Assembly (NCBI GenBank): GCA_002726275.1
Contig: PBSO01000008.1
Span: 69,282 to 105,352, forward strand
Source: Methanobacteriota archaeon
GTDB taxonomy: Archaea; Thermoplasmatota; Poseidoniia; Poseidoniales; Thalassarchaeaceae
Length of the DNA stretch: 36,071 nt
Reading direction: 5' to 3'
The notes under the pieces were generated by a model that saw nothing but the letters and a program-made list of their open reading frames with translations, searched no databases and was not told the origin of the DNA. A program made the translations under genes and the position numbers. Positions 15,657 through 23,527 of this stretch are shown here, in pieces. The number at the start of each line of letters is the position of its first letter. The first letter of the stretch is position 1.

Positions 15657-16775
15657 ATGAGTGATCAGGATCCTCTCTATAATCTAGATGAGGAATCTCG
15701 TGAAGCTGTTCAGAATATGTTCTCTGGTTGTGAGGAAGTTGTTGGTGTAGAGCATGTCGCATCAGTTCTCTCGGGCGCACCTTCCCATTCTGGAGATGCC
15801 CAACTCGTCGCTTACATCGGACTGGAGCCAAGTGGCAAGGCCCATCTGGGATGGGCAATACTGTCTGACACAATTCGTAATCTCTTAGATTCAAATGTAA
15901 ACGTAATTGTCCTATTGGCCGATTGGCATGCTTGGGTAAATGACAAGTTTGGAAGGGATATGGAGAAGATATCCCTTGCAGGGGATTACATGACTGAAGT
16001 TTTCAGAACCCTTCTTGGAAATCCTCCTGAGGGTGAAGGCCCCGGGCAAATTAGATTCATTCGGGCTTCCGAGGTAATGGATTCCGGGAAATACTGGGAG
16101 AGAGTTCTGAGGTGCTCAAAAAATATGAGCTTGTCAAGGGTCAGGAGGACATTCAGCATTATGGGGAGGGAAGAGGACTCCTCTGACCACGACCTCTCAG
16201 CTTTCTACTATCCGGCCCTCCAAGCCGCTGATATTTTCGAATTGAAGATTGACATAGCATTTGGCGGCATGGATCAAAGAAAGGCCCATATGTACATGAG
16301 GGAAGTAGCAGATCGAAATGGCTGGACAAAGGCGACATGCATCCACACACCCATGCTCTCCGGACTCAAGGGCCCAGGGGGGAGGATGGACTCTTTCGAC
16401 CACAAGATGTCAAAATCTGACCCCAACAATGCTATCCTACTGCATGACGATCACGATTTGCTAAAGAAGAAAATCAAGAAGGCGTTTCTAGAAGTGGGAA
16501 ACCCGTCTTCCGCGATATTTGAGATCGTTGAACATGTAATTCTGCCAAGACTCGGATCAGTTAAGGTGATTCCAGATCCAAAATACGGAGTTCCATCCGA
16601 ATACACCGATTTGCATTCATTTTCAAGTGCTGTTTCAGAAGGGACGGTTCATCCTTTGGACGCCAAAATGGCGGTTGCGGATGCCCTTGCAGAAGTCCTT
16701 GCACCCATTTCTGAGCACTTCTCATCCAGAACAGAGTTGATGTCTGCAATGAATTCAATCACCGGCTCCCAGTAG
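15657..16775 (+). CDS. tyrS: Tyrosyl-tRNA synthetase
   Basis: This class I synthetase charges tRNA-Tyr. The HIGH-type motif is KAHLGW at about 61 after YIGLEPSG, and the KMSKS loop is exact in DHKMSKSDPNN at about 247. The tyrosine pocket signature (YYPALQAADIFELKIDIAFGGMDQRKAHM) is of archaeal/eukaryotic TyrRS type. The length, 372 aa, is in the archaeal range, and no bacterial S4 domain is attached. The ATG is fixed by AGGTGA that overlaps the stop of the upstream gene. Confidence 0.95.
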   Translation: MSDQDPLYNLDEESREAVQNMFSGCEEVVGVEHVASVLSGAPSHSGDAQLVAYIGLEPSGKAHLGWAILSDTIRNLLDSNVNVIVLLADWHAWVNDKFGRDMEKISLAGDYMTEVFRTLLGNPPEGEGPGQIRFIRASEVMDSGKYWERVLRCSKNMSLSRVRRTFSIMGREEDSSDHDLSAFYYPALQAADIFELKIDIAFGGMDQRKAHMYMREVADRNGWTKATCIHTPMLSGLKGPGGRMDSFDHKMSKSDPNNAILLHDDHDLLKKKIKKAFLEVGNPSSAIFEIVEHVILPRLGSVKVIPDPKYGVPSEYTDLHSFSSAVSEGTVHPLDAKMAVADALAEVLAPISEHFSSRTELMSAMNSITGSQ

Positions 16776-16858
16776 GTCATTGCAATAAGGACTTCAATCA
16801 ATTTCCTTCGGGGCAGATATCATAACCCACACTTCTCCGGCCGGAAGCGAGGGAAACC

Positions 16859-18409
16859 ATGTCAGAGGTGGGCATAGACGATATTTCGATCTATTTCCCG
16901 CGTTTATATTTCGATATGAAGGACTTCGCAGATTTCAGGGGTGCCGACTTCAGCAAATTGAACAAGGGACTCGGCTTATCGGCAATGGCGATACCAGATG
17001 TTCACGAGGATACTGCCACTATGGGTGCGAATGCCGCCTCTAGACTCATCGATAGAAATGGAATAGATCCAAGCTCTATTGGCAGGGTATACCTGGGAAC
17101 TGAATCCGCCTTGGACGGTGCTAAACCAACTGCTACTTACATCATGGACATGCTCGAACAGAGGTACTCTCCTAGATTCGGTGGAGACTGCTTTAGGAAT
17201 TGTGACGTAGTGGACTTGACCTTCGCTTGTATTGGTGCGGTCGATGCAATGCACAATACACTTGATTGGGTGGCCCGGGGTGGAATCGAAGAGGATAGAA
17301 TTGGAATAGTTGTATTCGCTGATAATGCAAAGTATGACCTTGGTTCCAGTGGTGAGTACACACAGGGAGCGGGAGGCGGTGCCATACTAATCAGGCACAA
17401 CCCAAGGCTTCTGGCAATTCCTGATATCTGGGGGGTCTCCACAATGCCCGTTCATGACTTCTTCAAGCCCCGTAGAGAGGTGGAAACTAGAAAAATCATT
17501 GAGAATGTTCTTGATTTGGCAATGGAAAGTGGGGAGAAAATCAAGGACGGCCTGGCGGAAAAGATTCTGAAACTACTGCCGACATCAAGTAAGAAGGACG
17601 AGTTAATCTTCGAGAATGAGAAATTGATGATTCATAAGGACATGCCAGTTTTCGATGGCCAGTTCTCCAATAGATGTTATTCTGAGTCAGTAAAAACGGC
17701 ATTCATAGATTTTAGAGCGAAGGCAATCAGGGATGGTAGGTATGATCCCGAGACAGACGAGATTCTCACGGAACAGTGGAAGAGGATCATTGTCCACTTG
17801 CCTTATGCATTCCAGGGAAAAAGGATGTTCCCGGATGTTTTCAGGCATGACAGAAGGCATCTTCCCATGTGGGATGAAATTGTGAAAGAGATAGGTCCAG
17901 AGCCATTCCCAGATGATTATCCAGACACTCCTGACGGAATAGAAGAATTCGAGAAGGCGAACGACCAGTATAGGAGACTCATTTCCAAGACTATACAATT
18001 CAAGGATTTCGCAGAGAGCAGAATCGAGAAAACTCAGCGGGCATCTAGCCTTATCGGAAACCAATACACGGGTTCGATATTCCTAGCTTTGATGTCAACA
18101 ATGGAAAGCGACTACCTTGATGACGTAGACATGACTGGCAAGAGGGTTGGATTGTGTGGTTATGGCTCGGGCGCCAAGGCCAAGGTGTTCGAGGGAGTTG
18201 TTCAAGATGGATGGACGGATGTAGTTTCAAGGTTCAGCCTATTTGACAGGCTATCTGGACGCCACCCTATTGACAAGTCAGAATATGAGTCTCTACACAG
18301 GGGGAGCAGGAAGGTTTCCGTATTGACTCCCCATGAAGAGTTCGCTTTGGTGGGAATCGGTGCCGATGGCGATCTAGAGGGCCAGCGAAGATACGCTTGG
18401 TTCGACTAG
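16859..18409 (+). CDS. Hydroxymethylglutaryl-CoA synthase, long form
   Basis: HMG-CoA synthase condenses acetyl-CoA with acetoacetyl-CoA in the mevalonate pathway that makes archaeal isoprenoid lipids. Catalytic residues can be placed: Glu82 in GTESALDGAKP, Cys124 in LTFACIGAVDAM, and His313 in VHLPYAFQGK. The protein is 516 residues, much longer than the roughly 350 of most archaeal enzymes; the extra length lies in insertions around 185-290 and 325-395. A GAGGGAAACC before the ATG serves as ribosome site and GATATCATAA about 40 bases upstream is TATA-like. Its stop abuts that of the convergent acyl-CoA dehydrogenase (TAGCTA). Confidence 0.9.
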   Translation: MSEVGIDDISIYFPRLYFDMKDFADFRGADFSKLNKGLGLSAMAIPDVHEDTATMGANAASRLIDRNGIDPSSIGRVYLGTESALDGAKPTATYIMDMLEQRYSPRFGGDCFRNCDVVDLTFACIGAVDAMHNTLDWVARGGIEEDRIGIVVFADNAKYDLGSSGEYTQGAGGGAILIRHNPRLLAIPDIWGVSTMPVHDFFKPRREVETRKIIENVLDLAMESGEKIKDGLAEKILKLLPTSSKKDELIFENEKLMIHKDMPVFDGQFSNRCYSESVKTAFIDFRAKAIRDGRYDPETDEILTEQWKRIIVHLPYAFQGKRMFPDVFRHDRRHLPMWDEIVKEIGPEPFPDDYPDTPDGIEEFEKANDQYRRLISKTIQFKDFAESRIEKTQRASSLIGNQYTGSIFLALMSTMESDYLDDVDMTGKRVGLCGYGSGAKAKVFEGVVQDGWTDVVSRFSLFDRLSGRHPIDKSEYESLHRGSRKVSVLTPHEEFALVGIGADGDLEGQRRYAWFD

Positions 18410-19591
18410 CTACTCGGAGCCAATCGAACGACTAATGACAATTCTCTGTACTTCCTGAGTTCCTTCGTAAATCTGAGTTATCTTCGCATCTCTGAAGAAT
18501 CTTTCAACCGGAAAGTCAGTGGTATACCCATACCCGCCAAGTACTTGAACGGCTCTTTCAGTTACCCACATCGCAGTATCCCCAGCAAACAACTTCGCCA
18601 TACTGGCCTCTTTCGTATGCCTCGGTGCCCCCTCGGAGTAATGCCTCTCTTTCGCCCACGCAGCCCTGTAAACCATCATCCTGGAAGCATCAATTTGAGT
18701 CGCCATATCGGCCAAATAGTTACCAATACTTTGGTGGAGTGCAATCGGCTTGCCGAAAGCCTCCCTCTCGTGTGCGTAATTCAGAGCTGATTCGTATGCG
18801 CCTTGAGAAATCCCAAGCGCTTGAGCGGCAATCCCAATTCTCGAATTATCCAGGGCATTCATGGCTATGGGAAAACCATCTCCCGCCCCCTTCAACACAT
18901 TTTCAATTGGAACTTTGCAATCTTCAAGGAGCAATGAGCATGTGTCCGATGAACGAATTCCCAATTTATCCTCCTTTTTTCCCACAGAGAATCCTTCGAA
19001 ACCCTTCTCAACGATGAAAGCAGTGGTTCCACCGTGCTTCTTAACTCCAAAATCAGGGTGACCGACATCCTTTGCGAATAGGACATAGATATCTGCACTA
19101 TTGCCATTCGTTACCCACATCTTCTCTCCATTCAGGACGTAGTGCTTCCCATCGTCACTGAGCTTCGCTTTACAGGTCATTGCTGCAGCATCTGTCCCAG
19201 CACCAGCTTCGGAAAGGGAATAGGCACCGATCTCATCACCTGCGAGCCTACTGAGGTACTCACTCTTCTGAGCATCATTTCCATGAAGTGCTATGGTTTT
19301 AGAACAGAGGCCGACATGTACGCAGAACATCACAGAGAAGGACGCATCTACTCTGGCAAGCTCCTCCACAATTATTGCCTCAGTGATATCATCGACCGGG
19401 CTACCCCCATATTCCTCTGGAATCGTTATCCCCTGAAGCCCAGATTCGCAGAATTTTTTCCACTCTTCGAGAGGGGCCCTCTGCTCCTTGTCCCTTTCAA
19501 GGATTGTGGGGGAAAGAACCTCTTCTGCGAATCCCCTGACCATCTCTCGAATCATGCTCTGCTCTTCGTTTTCAGCGAAATCCATCGACAT
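18410..19591 (-). CDS. Acyl-CoA dehydrogenase (short/medium-chain type)
   Basis: FAD-dependent acyl-CoA dehydrogenase of the general beta-oxidation type, distinct from the GcdH-like enzyme nearby. Markers are YSLSEAGAGTDAAAMTCKA (FAD/substrate loop), YVLNGEKMWVTNG, DNSRIGIAAQALGI, ERAVQVLGGYGYTTDFPVERFFRDAKI and IYEGTQEVQ, where Glu is the catalytic base in this subfamily. I take the ATG at 19591 (393 aa, MSMDFAENEEQ), since the frame above it holds 57 unrelated residues; GGAG lies upstream. ETF encoded at 10819-12504 is the likely acceptor. Substrate chain length cannot be told from sequence. Confidence 0.92.
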   Translation of the reverse strand: MSMDFAENEEQSMIREMVRGFAEEVLSPTILERDKEQRAPLEEWKKFCESGLQGITIPEEYGGSPVDDITEAIIVEELARVDASFSVMFCVHVGLCSKTIALHGNDAQKSEYLSRLAGDEIGAYSLSEAGAGTDAAAMTCKAKLSDDGKHYVLNGEKMWVTNGNSADIYVLFAKDVGHPDFGVKKHGGTTAFIVEKGFEGFSVGKKEDKLGIRSSDTCSLLLEDCKVPIENVLKGAGDGFPIAMNALDNSRIGIAAQALGISQGAYESALNYAHEREAFGKPIALHQSIGNYLADMATQIDASRMMVYRAAWAKERHYSEGAPRHTKEASMAKLFAGDTAMWVTERAVQVLGGYGYTTDFPVERFFRDAKITQIYEGTQEVQRIVISRSIGSE

Positions 19592-19699
19592 CCCTGATAC
19601 TCCGAGAGGCCCGTCATTGTTAACTTCTCGTTGAAAATTACGATAACTCGCTGAGCGAATAGTTGAAAACGGATTTCGGTGGGCGGCCGGACGAATCAC

Positions 19700-20233
19700 A
19701 TGGCAGATGGCGACTACTCGGAGTTCAGCATTGCTCACGACCGACTGTATACACTCGAACATTTATGGCTCCAAGTTCTCGATGAGGACAAGGAAGAAGG
19801 AACTACAAGTGTAAAGGTAGGACTTAGTGAGTTCGTTATGGCAGAATACGGCGAAGTGATGCAGGTGGTCCTAGCTAGGCCGAGGGACGAAGGAGAGTTT
19901 GAGATGCAGGGCGACTCTGGACTCTCAGAGGAAGATGATGCCGAAGATTCCACAACTCTGGCTTCAGGAGGGGACCAAGTTGGTGTCGACGACCTGATGA
20001 TCACCATTACCACAAAGTATGATGGCGAATTTGACAGGATTCTGATTAATGCCCCGTTTCCATGTAAGATTTCCGAGTTAAATGGGCACGTTGAGGATAA
20101 CCCAGACCTAGTTAACGAGGACGCTTATGGGGATGGTTGGTGCATTATTGTAAAGACTCAATCTACCGATTTTGATGGTGACCAGTACTTGAATAAGGAC
20201 GAATATATTGAGATGCTCAATGAGTTGCCCTAG
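19700..20233 (+). CDS. Divergent glycine cleavage H-like protein with acidic insert and EF-hand-like loop
   Basis: The 177-residue chain keeps the outer GcvH pattern: LYTLEHLWLQV (about 16-26), VKVGLSEFVMAEYGEV, then ELNGHVEDNPDLVNEDAYGDGW (about 126-147), which is nearly the H-protein consensus. The lipoyl site is changed: instead of ESVKA before the APVSG turn it has TTKYDGEFDRILINAPF, so K106 is displaced by about five residues and the aligned position is not lysine. An acidic insert fills about 64-98. The tail holds DFDGDQYLNKDE (157-168), an EF-hand-like calcium loop. The ATG at 19700 is chosen over a GTG at 19679. No other glycine-cleavage gene is nearby, so its role is unknown. Confidence 0.75.
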   Translation: MADGDYSEFSIAHDRLYTLEHLWLQVLDEDKEEGTTSVKVGLSEFVMAEYGEVMQVVLARPRDEGEFEMQGDSGLSEEDDAEDSTTLASGGDQVGVDDLMITITTKYDGEFDRILINAPFPCKISELNGHVEDNPDLVNEDAYGDGWCIIVKTQSTDFDGDQYLNKDEYIEMLNELP

Positions 20234-21489
20234 GGCCACTCCAGCTTGCCCCAATCTGTGGGTTCAGAATTTTCCCAGTTCAAATTATCCAGTAGGCTGA
20301 TGACCTCGTCAAACGTTGTCAAGTCATCCTCAACCTGCCTCCTGTATAGCCACCCTTTCAGCATACCTAATCGTGGCCCAGGGGGCAGTCCAGTTTCCCT
20401 AGACAACTCATTCCCATCAACTATTGGAGAAGCACCATATCTGGGCTCGCCAACTTCCTTCAGTGCCTTTGAGAAAATGACGACATCCTGGCCGAGCGTC
20501 CCCAGGTAGTCTAGAACGTTCTTCTTCCTCATTTCAGGAAGCGCGATAGCGAACCTCCTGAGGTACGAGGCATTAGTTTCCAAACTTTCTTCTTTGCATT
20601 CATGCAAGAAACCAACCTCATCCAGTATTGAGTTACTCAGCATTAGCTCCTTGCGTAGAATCTTCCTTAGTTGACCCCCATCTCCTTCAAATTTCCTGCA
20701 AAGGAGTGCTAGATTAACTTCGAGATTACTGCCCAGAGGGCATTCAGACTTTTCCATCAGATTTCCAGAAATAGCCTTCAAAACCCCCAATTCCTCCATT
20801 TTTGATACTATCTCATTCGTCCAATCACCCGAGAGGATAATGGACAACTCTGAGCAAACCCTCTCCTTAGAGACCATTTCCAGCATCCCTAGGCTGGACG
20901 ATATAGCGCTCTCCAGCGAATCCCCCATTTCTCGTACCCCATTCTTCCCTCCGTTCATGAATCTGAACGCTCTGAGGATTCTCAGGCCATCCTCCGAGAT
21001 CCTATCCTGGGGATCCCCCACTGAAACTAATACTCCCTCAAGCAGGTCCTTTCTACCATTGAATGGATCAATAAGTGAATCCTCGTTGTATGGGAATTCT
21101 AGAGCCATGGAATTAATTGTGAAGTCTCTTCTGGAGAGATCCTCTGTGATATCTGTTCCGAACTCGACATTGTCCGGTCTTCTGCCATCACCGTATGAGC
21201 CATCACTCCTGAGAGTAGTAACTTCCCATATTTTCCCACTTGCACGCCCCTCCTCAAGCCTCACGGCTACGGTACCGAATCTTGCACCCACCATCAGTGA
21301 TCTCGGGAAAATAGCTTTCACTTCTTCTGGATGAAGTGTAGTGGCAATATCGAGATCTGTTTCCCCCCCTCCGGAAATAAACTCTCTTACCCATCCTCCG
21401 ACTATCCATGCCTCTCCCTTGCTTTGCAGACCTTCTAGAACGAACAAATCATCCGGCCCCAATGATGAATCCGCATGTTCCATGTGCAT
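20230..21489 (-). CDS. CCA-adding tRNA nucleotidyltransferase / poly(A) polymerase, bacterial class II type
   Basis: The N-terminal nucleotidyltransferase core has GGWVREF (motif A), DLDIAT with metal-binding Asp45 and Asp47, RRDFTINSMAL (motif B), DPFNGRKDLLEG, and EDGLRILRAFRF (motif D/E), which is the class II pattern of bacterial and eukaryotic CCA enzymes. Archaea usually have the unrelated-in-detail class I enzyme, so this gene looks transferred from bacteria. The C-terminal half (about 190-419) is helical, as expected for the tRNA-binding body. The length fits (419 aa). All four tRNAs here encode CCA, so repair of tRNA ends or 3' tailing of RNA are both possible roles. Stop codons interlock with the H-like gene (CTAG). 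Confidence 0.88.
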   Translation of the reverse strand: MHMEHADSSLGPDDLFVLEGLQSKGEAWIVGGWVREFISGGGETDLDIATTLHPEEVKAIFPRSLMVGARFGTVAVRLEEGRASGKIWEVTTLRSDGSYGDGRRPDNVEFGTDITEDLSRRDFTINSMALEFPYNEDSLIDPFNGRKDLLEGVLVSVGDPQDRISEDGLRILRAFRFMNGGKNGVREMGDSLESAISSSLGMLEMVSKERVCSELSIILSGDWTNEIVSKMEELGVLKAISGNLMEKSECPLGSNLEVNLALLCRKFEGDGGQLRKILRKELMLSNSILDEVGFLHECKEESLETNASYLRRFAIALPEMRKKNVLDYLGTLGQDVVIFSKALKEVGEPRYGASPIVDGNELSRETGLPPGPRLGMLKGWLYRRQVEDDLTTFDEVISLLDNLNWENSEPTDWGKLEWP

Positions 21490-21561
21490 TCCGAGGGCTA
21501 AGGTGACATCACTTCTTCGGATAAATGAGGGCCTCTGAATTGGTTACGAGTATTTGAGAAA

Positions 21562-22551
21562 TTATGGGACAAGATCTTCATGACCGCCTAGCATCCCACT
21601 GTCACTGTCAGTGGGGGAGCCAGGATTTGCGATATCAAATCTCAGCATTTCCCCAATTACTGGCCAGAGCGAGCCCATCCACTCCATTTCCGACATCAGT
21701 AGATCAATGACGGGATGTTCAAGGATCTCCTCCTCTGTAGAGTCTTCATCTATATTGGGAATTCCTTCTGGCAGCCCCCTTAATGAGTCAATCAGACCTT
21801 CCAATCTGACTACGGCCTCCCCTTCAAGCCCCTCAGATCCGCCCATCATCTCAACAATGTCTTCAAGATGCTCAGCGAGAACCATCGGGTCAAATGGACT
21901 TTTATCGGAGTCGCTGATGTTGATGGGGCCGAAAACAACCCCTCCCAAGTCAGTGTCCATCCATAAGCCTCCTTGCCACTCCCTCTTCAGAAGCCTCTGA
22001 TTCAAGTGCCCGCCGAATGGCCCTAGGATGAAGCCCCCATCCTCTATCAATAAGTCAAGATAACTTGGTATTTCTCTGACTGCACCAGTTATCAGTACCC
22101 TGCTGACGTCCCGGTCCCATTCAGGATCTTCTAGAGATTCGGGACCAAGTACCCTGATGGTGCCCTGAACCTCCACTCTTTCAAGACATCCAATCGTGTG
22201 TTCAATTACATCTTCATTCGGCTCAATCACAGTGACGCTACCGCCAGGCCCCCCGATATTGTCAATCAGAGATGCAATGTACCCACTCTTTGAACCGATT
22301 ATGATGATATGTTGGTTTTGTGCGATTTCCATGTGGTGCAATAGTGTCACTACCATGTGTGGCGCGGAAATCGTCTTCGCGCTTCCAGATTCCGTAATCA
22401 GAAACGGGACAGGCATGTCATGCCAGAAGTCCTCCAATGGATATTCCGTAAAATCAGAGGGTTCCACCTCCTCCATCGCCCGTTTAATGTCCCGATTCAT
22501 CGGTATTCCGGCCGCAATTAGACGTTCCAAGAGATCAGATATGTCCGACAA
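21562..22551 (-). CDS. Protein-L-isoaspartate methyltransferase-like protein with C-terminal extension
   Basis: Residues about 1-180 follow the PCMT fold: LLERLIAAGIPMNRDIKRAMEEV, the WHDMPVPF then SGSAKTISAPHMV segment, and the SAM-binding strand IIIIGSKSGYIASLI (family GTGSGY), then VTVIEPNEDV. PCMT repairs isoaspartyl damage in proteins. The glycine motif is altered (GSKSGY) and about 140 acidic residues follow the domain, so activity is not certain. The frame runs on through the opposing tRNA-Val, which cannot be coding. I choose a TTG at 22551 because GGAGG lies seven to eight bases upstream and the product then starts at the family boundary; an ATG at 22614 is the alternative. Confidence 0.75.
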   Translation of the reverse strand: MSDISDLLERLIAAGIPMNRDIKRAMEEVEPSDFTEYPLEDFWHDMPVPFLITESGSAKTISAPHMVVTLLHHMEIAQNQHIIIIGSKSGYIASLIDNIGGPGGSVTVIEPNEDVIEHTIGCLERVEVQGTIRVLGPESLEDPEWDRDVSRVLITGAVREIPSYLDLLIEDGGFILGPFGGHLNQRLLKREWQGGLWMDTDLGGVVFGPINISDSDKSPFDPMVLAEHLEDIVEMMGGSEGLEGEAVVRLEGLIDSLRGLPEGIPNIDEDSTEEEILEHPVIDLLMSEMEWMGSLWPVIGEMLRFDIANPGSPTDSDSGMLGGHEDLVP

Positions 22552-22616
22552 AGCACTCCCTCCGGAGGTACGTTCAGCCGCAGTCCATTTGAACACAACG
22601 CCCCCCGGACACATCA

Positions 22617-22692
22617 GGGTCCGTGGTCTAGGGGTTATGACGTTGCTCTTACAAAGCGAAGATCGCAGGTTCAATTCCTGCCGGACCCACCA
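22617..22692 (+). tRNA. tRNA-Val (UAC)
   Basis: Acceptor stem GGGTCCG/CGGACCC, discriminator A and encoded CCA are present. The D arm is GTC-TAGGGGTTAT-GAC, the anticodon arm TTGCT/AGCGA with loop CTTACAA (anticodon TAC), and the T arm GCAGG/CCTGC with TTCAATT. No intron. A run of five T about 28 bases after the CCA (CCGTTTTTCC) may end transcription. Confidence 0.96.
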
Positions 22693-22760
22693 ATGAAAAT
22701 CTCCGAAAACCTCCGTTTTTCCAATTATTGGCATTTCTAATTCACTGAAAACGTCAAGAA

Positions 22761-23471
22761 GTGGTGCATGGGCGGAAGGACGTGGTCGAAGAGACCGCTG
22801 GTCTGGCTTCTCGCGTTGCAAGGCGGATTCGCAAGAGGGAATGGACGATTTCCGTAGCGGAGTCATGCACAGGGGGGCTACTTGCCTCAGTGATTACCGA
22901 CATTTCAGGGGCTTCGAGATGGTTCAATCAGGGATGGGTGACGTATTCAAATGAGTCGAAGATGCGCGAGCTGGGTGTGGATAAATCAGCATTCGACGAG
23001 GGGGAAGCCGGGGCGGTTTCTCATGAGGTCGCAATTCAAATGGCACAGGGCGCGAAGTATCAATCGGGTTCTGATGTGGCGATATCAATAACTGGAATCG
23101 CAGGCCCAGGTGGCGCAACTCCCGACAAAGAGGTAGGCAGAGTCCATGTCGCGGTAATCGCCGGCGACTATTTTCTTTCTAGAAGGATGGACTTCGGTGA
23201 AAATGATAGATTGGACAACAAGAAGTCCTTTGTCGCATTCGCACTCAGACTATCGTTGGAGGCATTAGATAGAGTCAAGGAAAATGAGGCAATTGTCGAG
23301 CGTGCAATGAATGATGACTCCCCTGATGCAGTATTGGATACTTCCCAACTAGATCCTTCCTCCGAGGAGTGGGAAGGAAGTCTGGAGTGGAACGTGGAAG
23401 ATTATTCCAAGACAGTCGCCGAAGAGATTGGAAAGGTAGATCTCGCTTCACTTGCGGATTGGGATGAGTAG
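22761..23471 (+). CDS. pncC: Nicotinamide-nucleotide amidase (CinA C-terminal domain)
   Basis: PncC deamidates nicotinamide mononucleotide to nicotinate mononucleotide in NAD salvage. The domain is complete and standalone: SVAESCTGGLLASVIT (about 31-46), FNQGWVTYSNESKMRELGV, GAVSHEVAIQMAQGA, and ISITGIAGPGGATPDKEVGRVHVAV. These are the core CinA-C motifs. An unrelated acidic tail of about 55 residues follows. The start is a GTG with a second GTG next to it; no strong ribosome site is seen, so the exact start is uncertain. The gene comes shortly after tRNA-Val and before the PolD small subunit. Confidence 0.9.
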   Translation: MVHGRKDVVEETAGLASRVARRIRKREWTISVAESCTGGLLASVITDISGASRWFNQGWVTYSNESKMRELGVDKSAFDEGEAGAVSHEVAIQMAQGAKYQSGSDVAISITGIAGPGGATPDKEVGRVHVAVIAGDYFLSRRMDFGENDRLDNKKSFVAFALRLSLEALDRVKENEAIVERAMNDDSPDAVLDTSQLDPSSEEWEGSLEWNVEDYSKTVAEEIGKVDLASLADWDE

Positions 23472-23527
23472 AATTCCCTAACAAAATCACCATTCTGGCG
23501 ATATTATCATGAGCGTCCCGGCTGCTT

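Noticed and set aside
19592-19762. Extra 57 residues before the second acyl-CoA dehydrogenase
   Set aside because: The sequence is basic and unlike the family; MSMDFAENEEQ is the usual start and has GGAG upstream.
21611-22000. 129-aa plus-strand frame over the PCMT-like gene
   Set aside because: It is the antisense shadow of an acidic coding region, rich in Ser, Ile and Pro, with no motif.
22552-22866. N-terminal extension of the PCMT-like frame to 22866
   Set aside because: It crosses the antisense of tRNA-Val and has no family similarity; the TTG at 22551 with GGAGG upstream, or the ATG at 22614, is the likely start.
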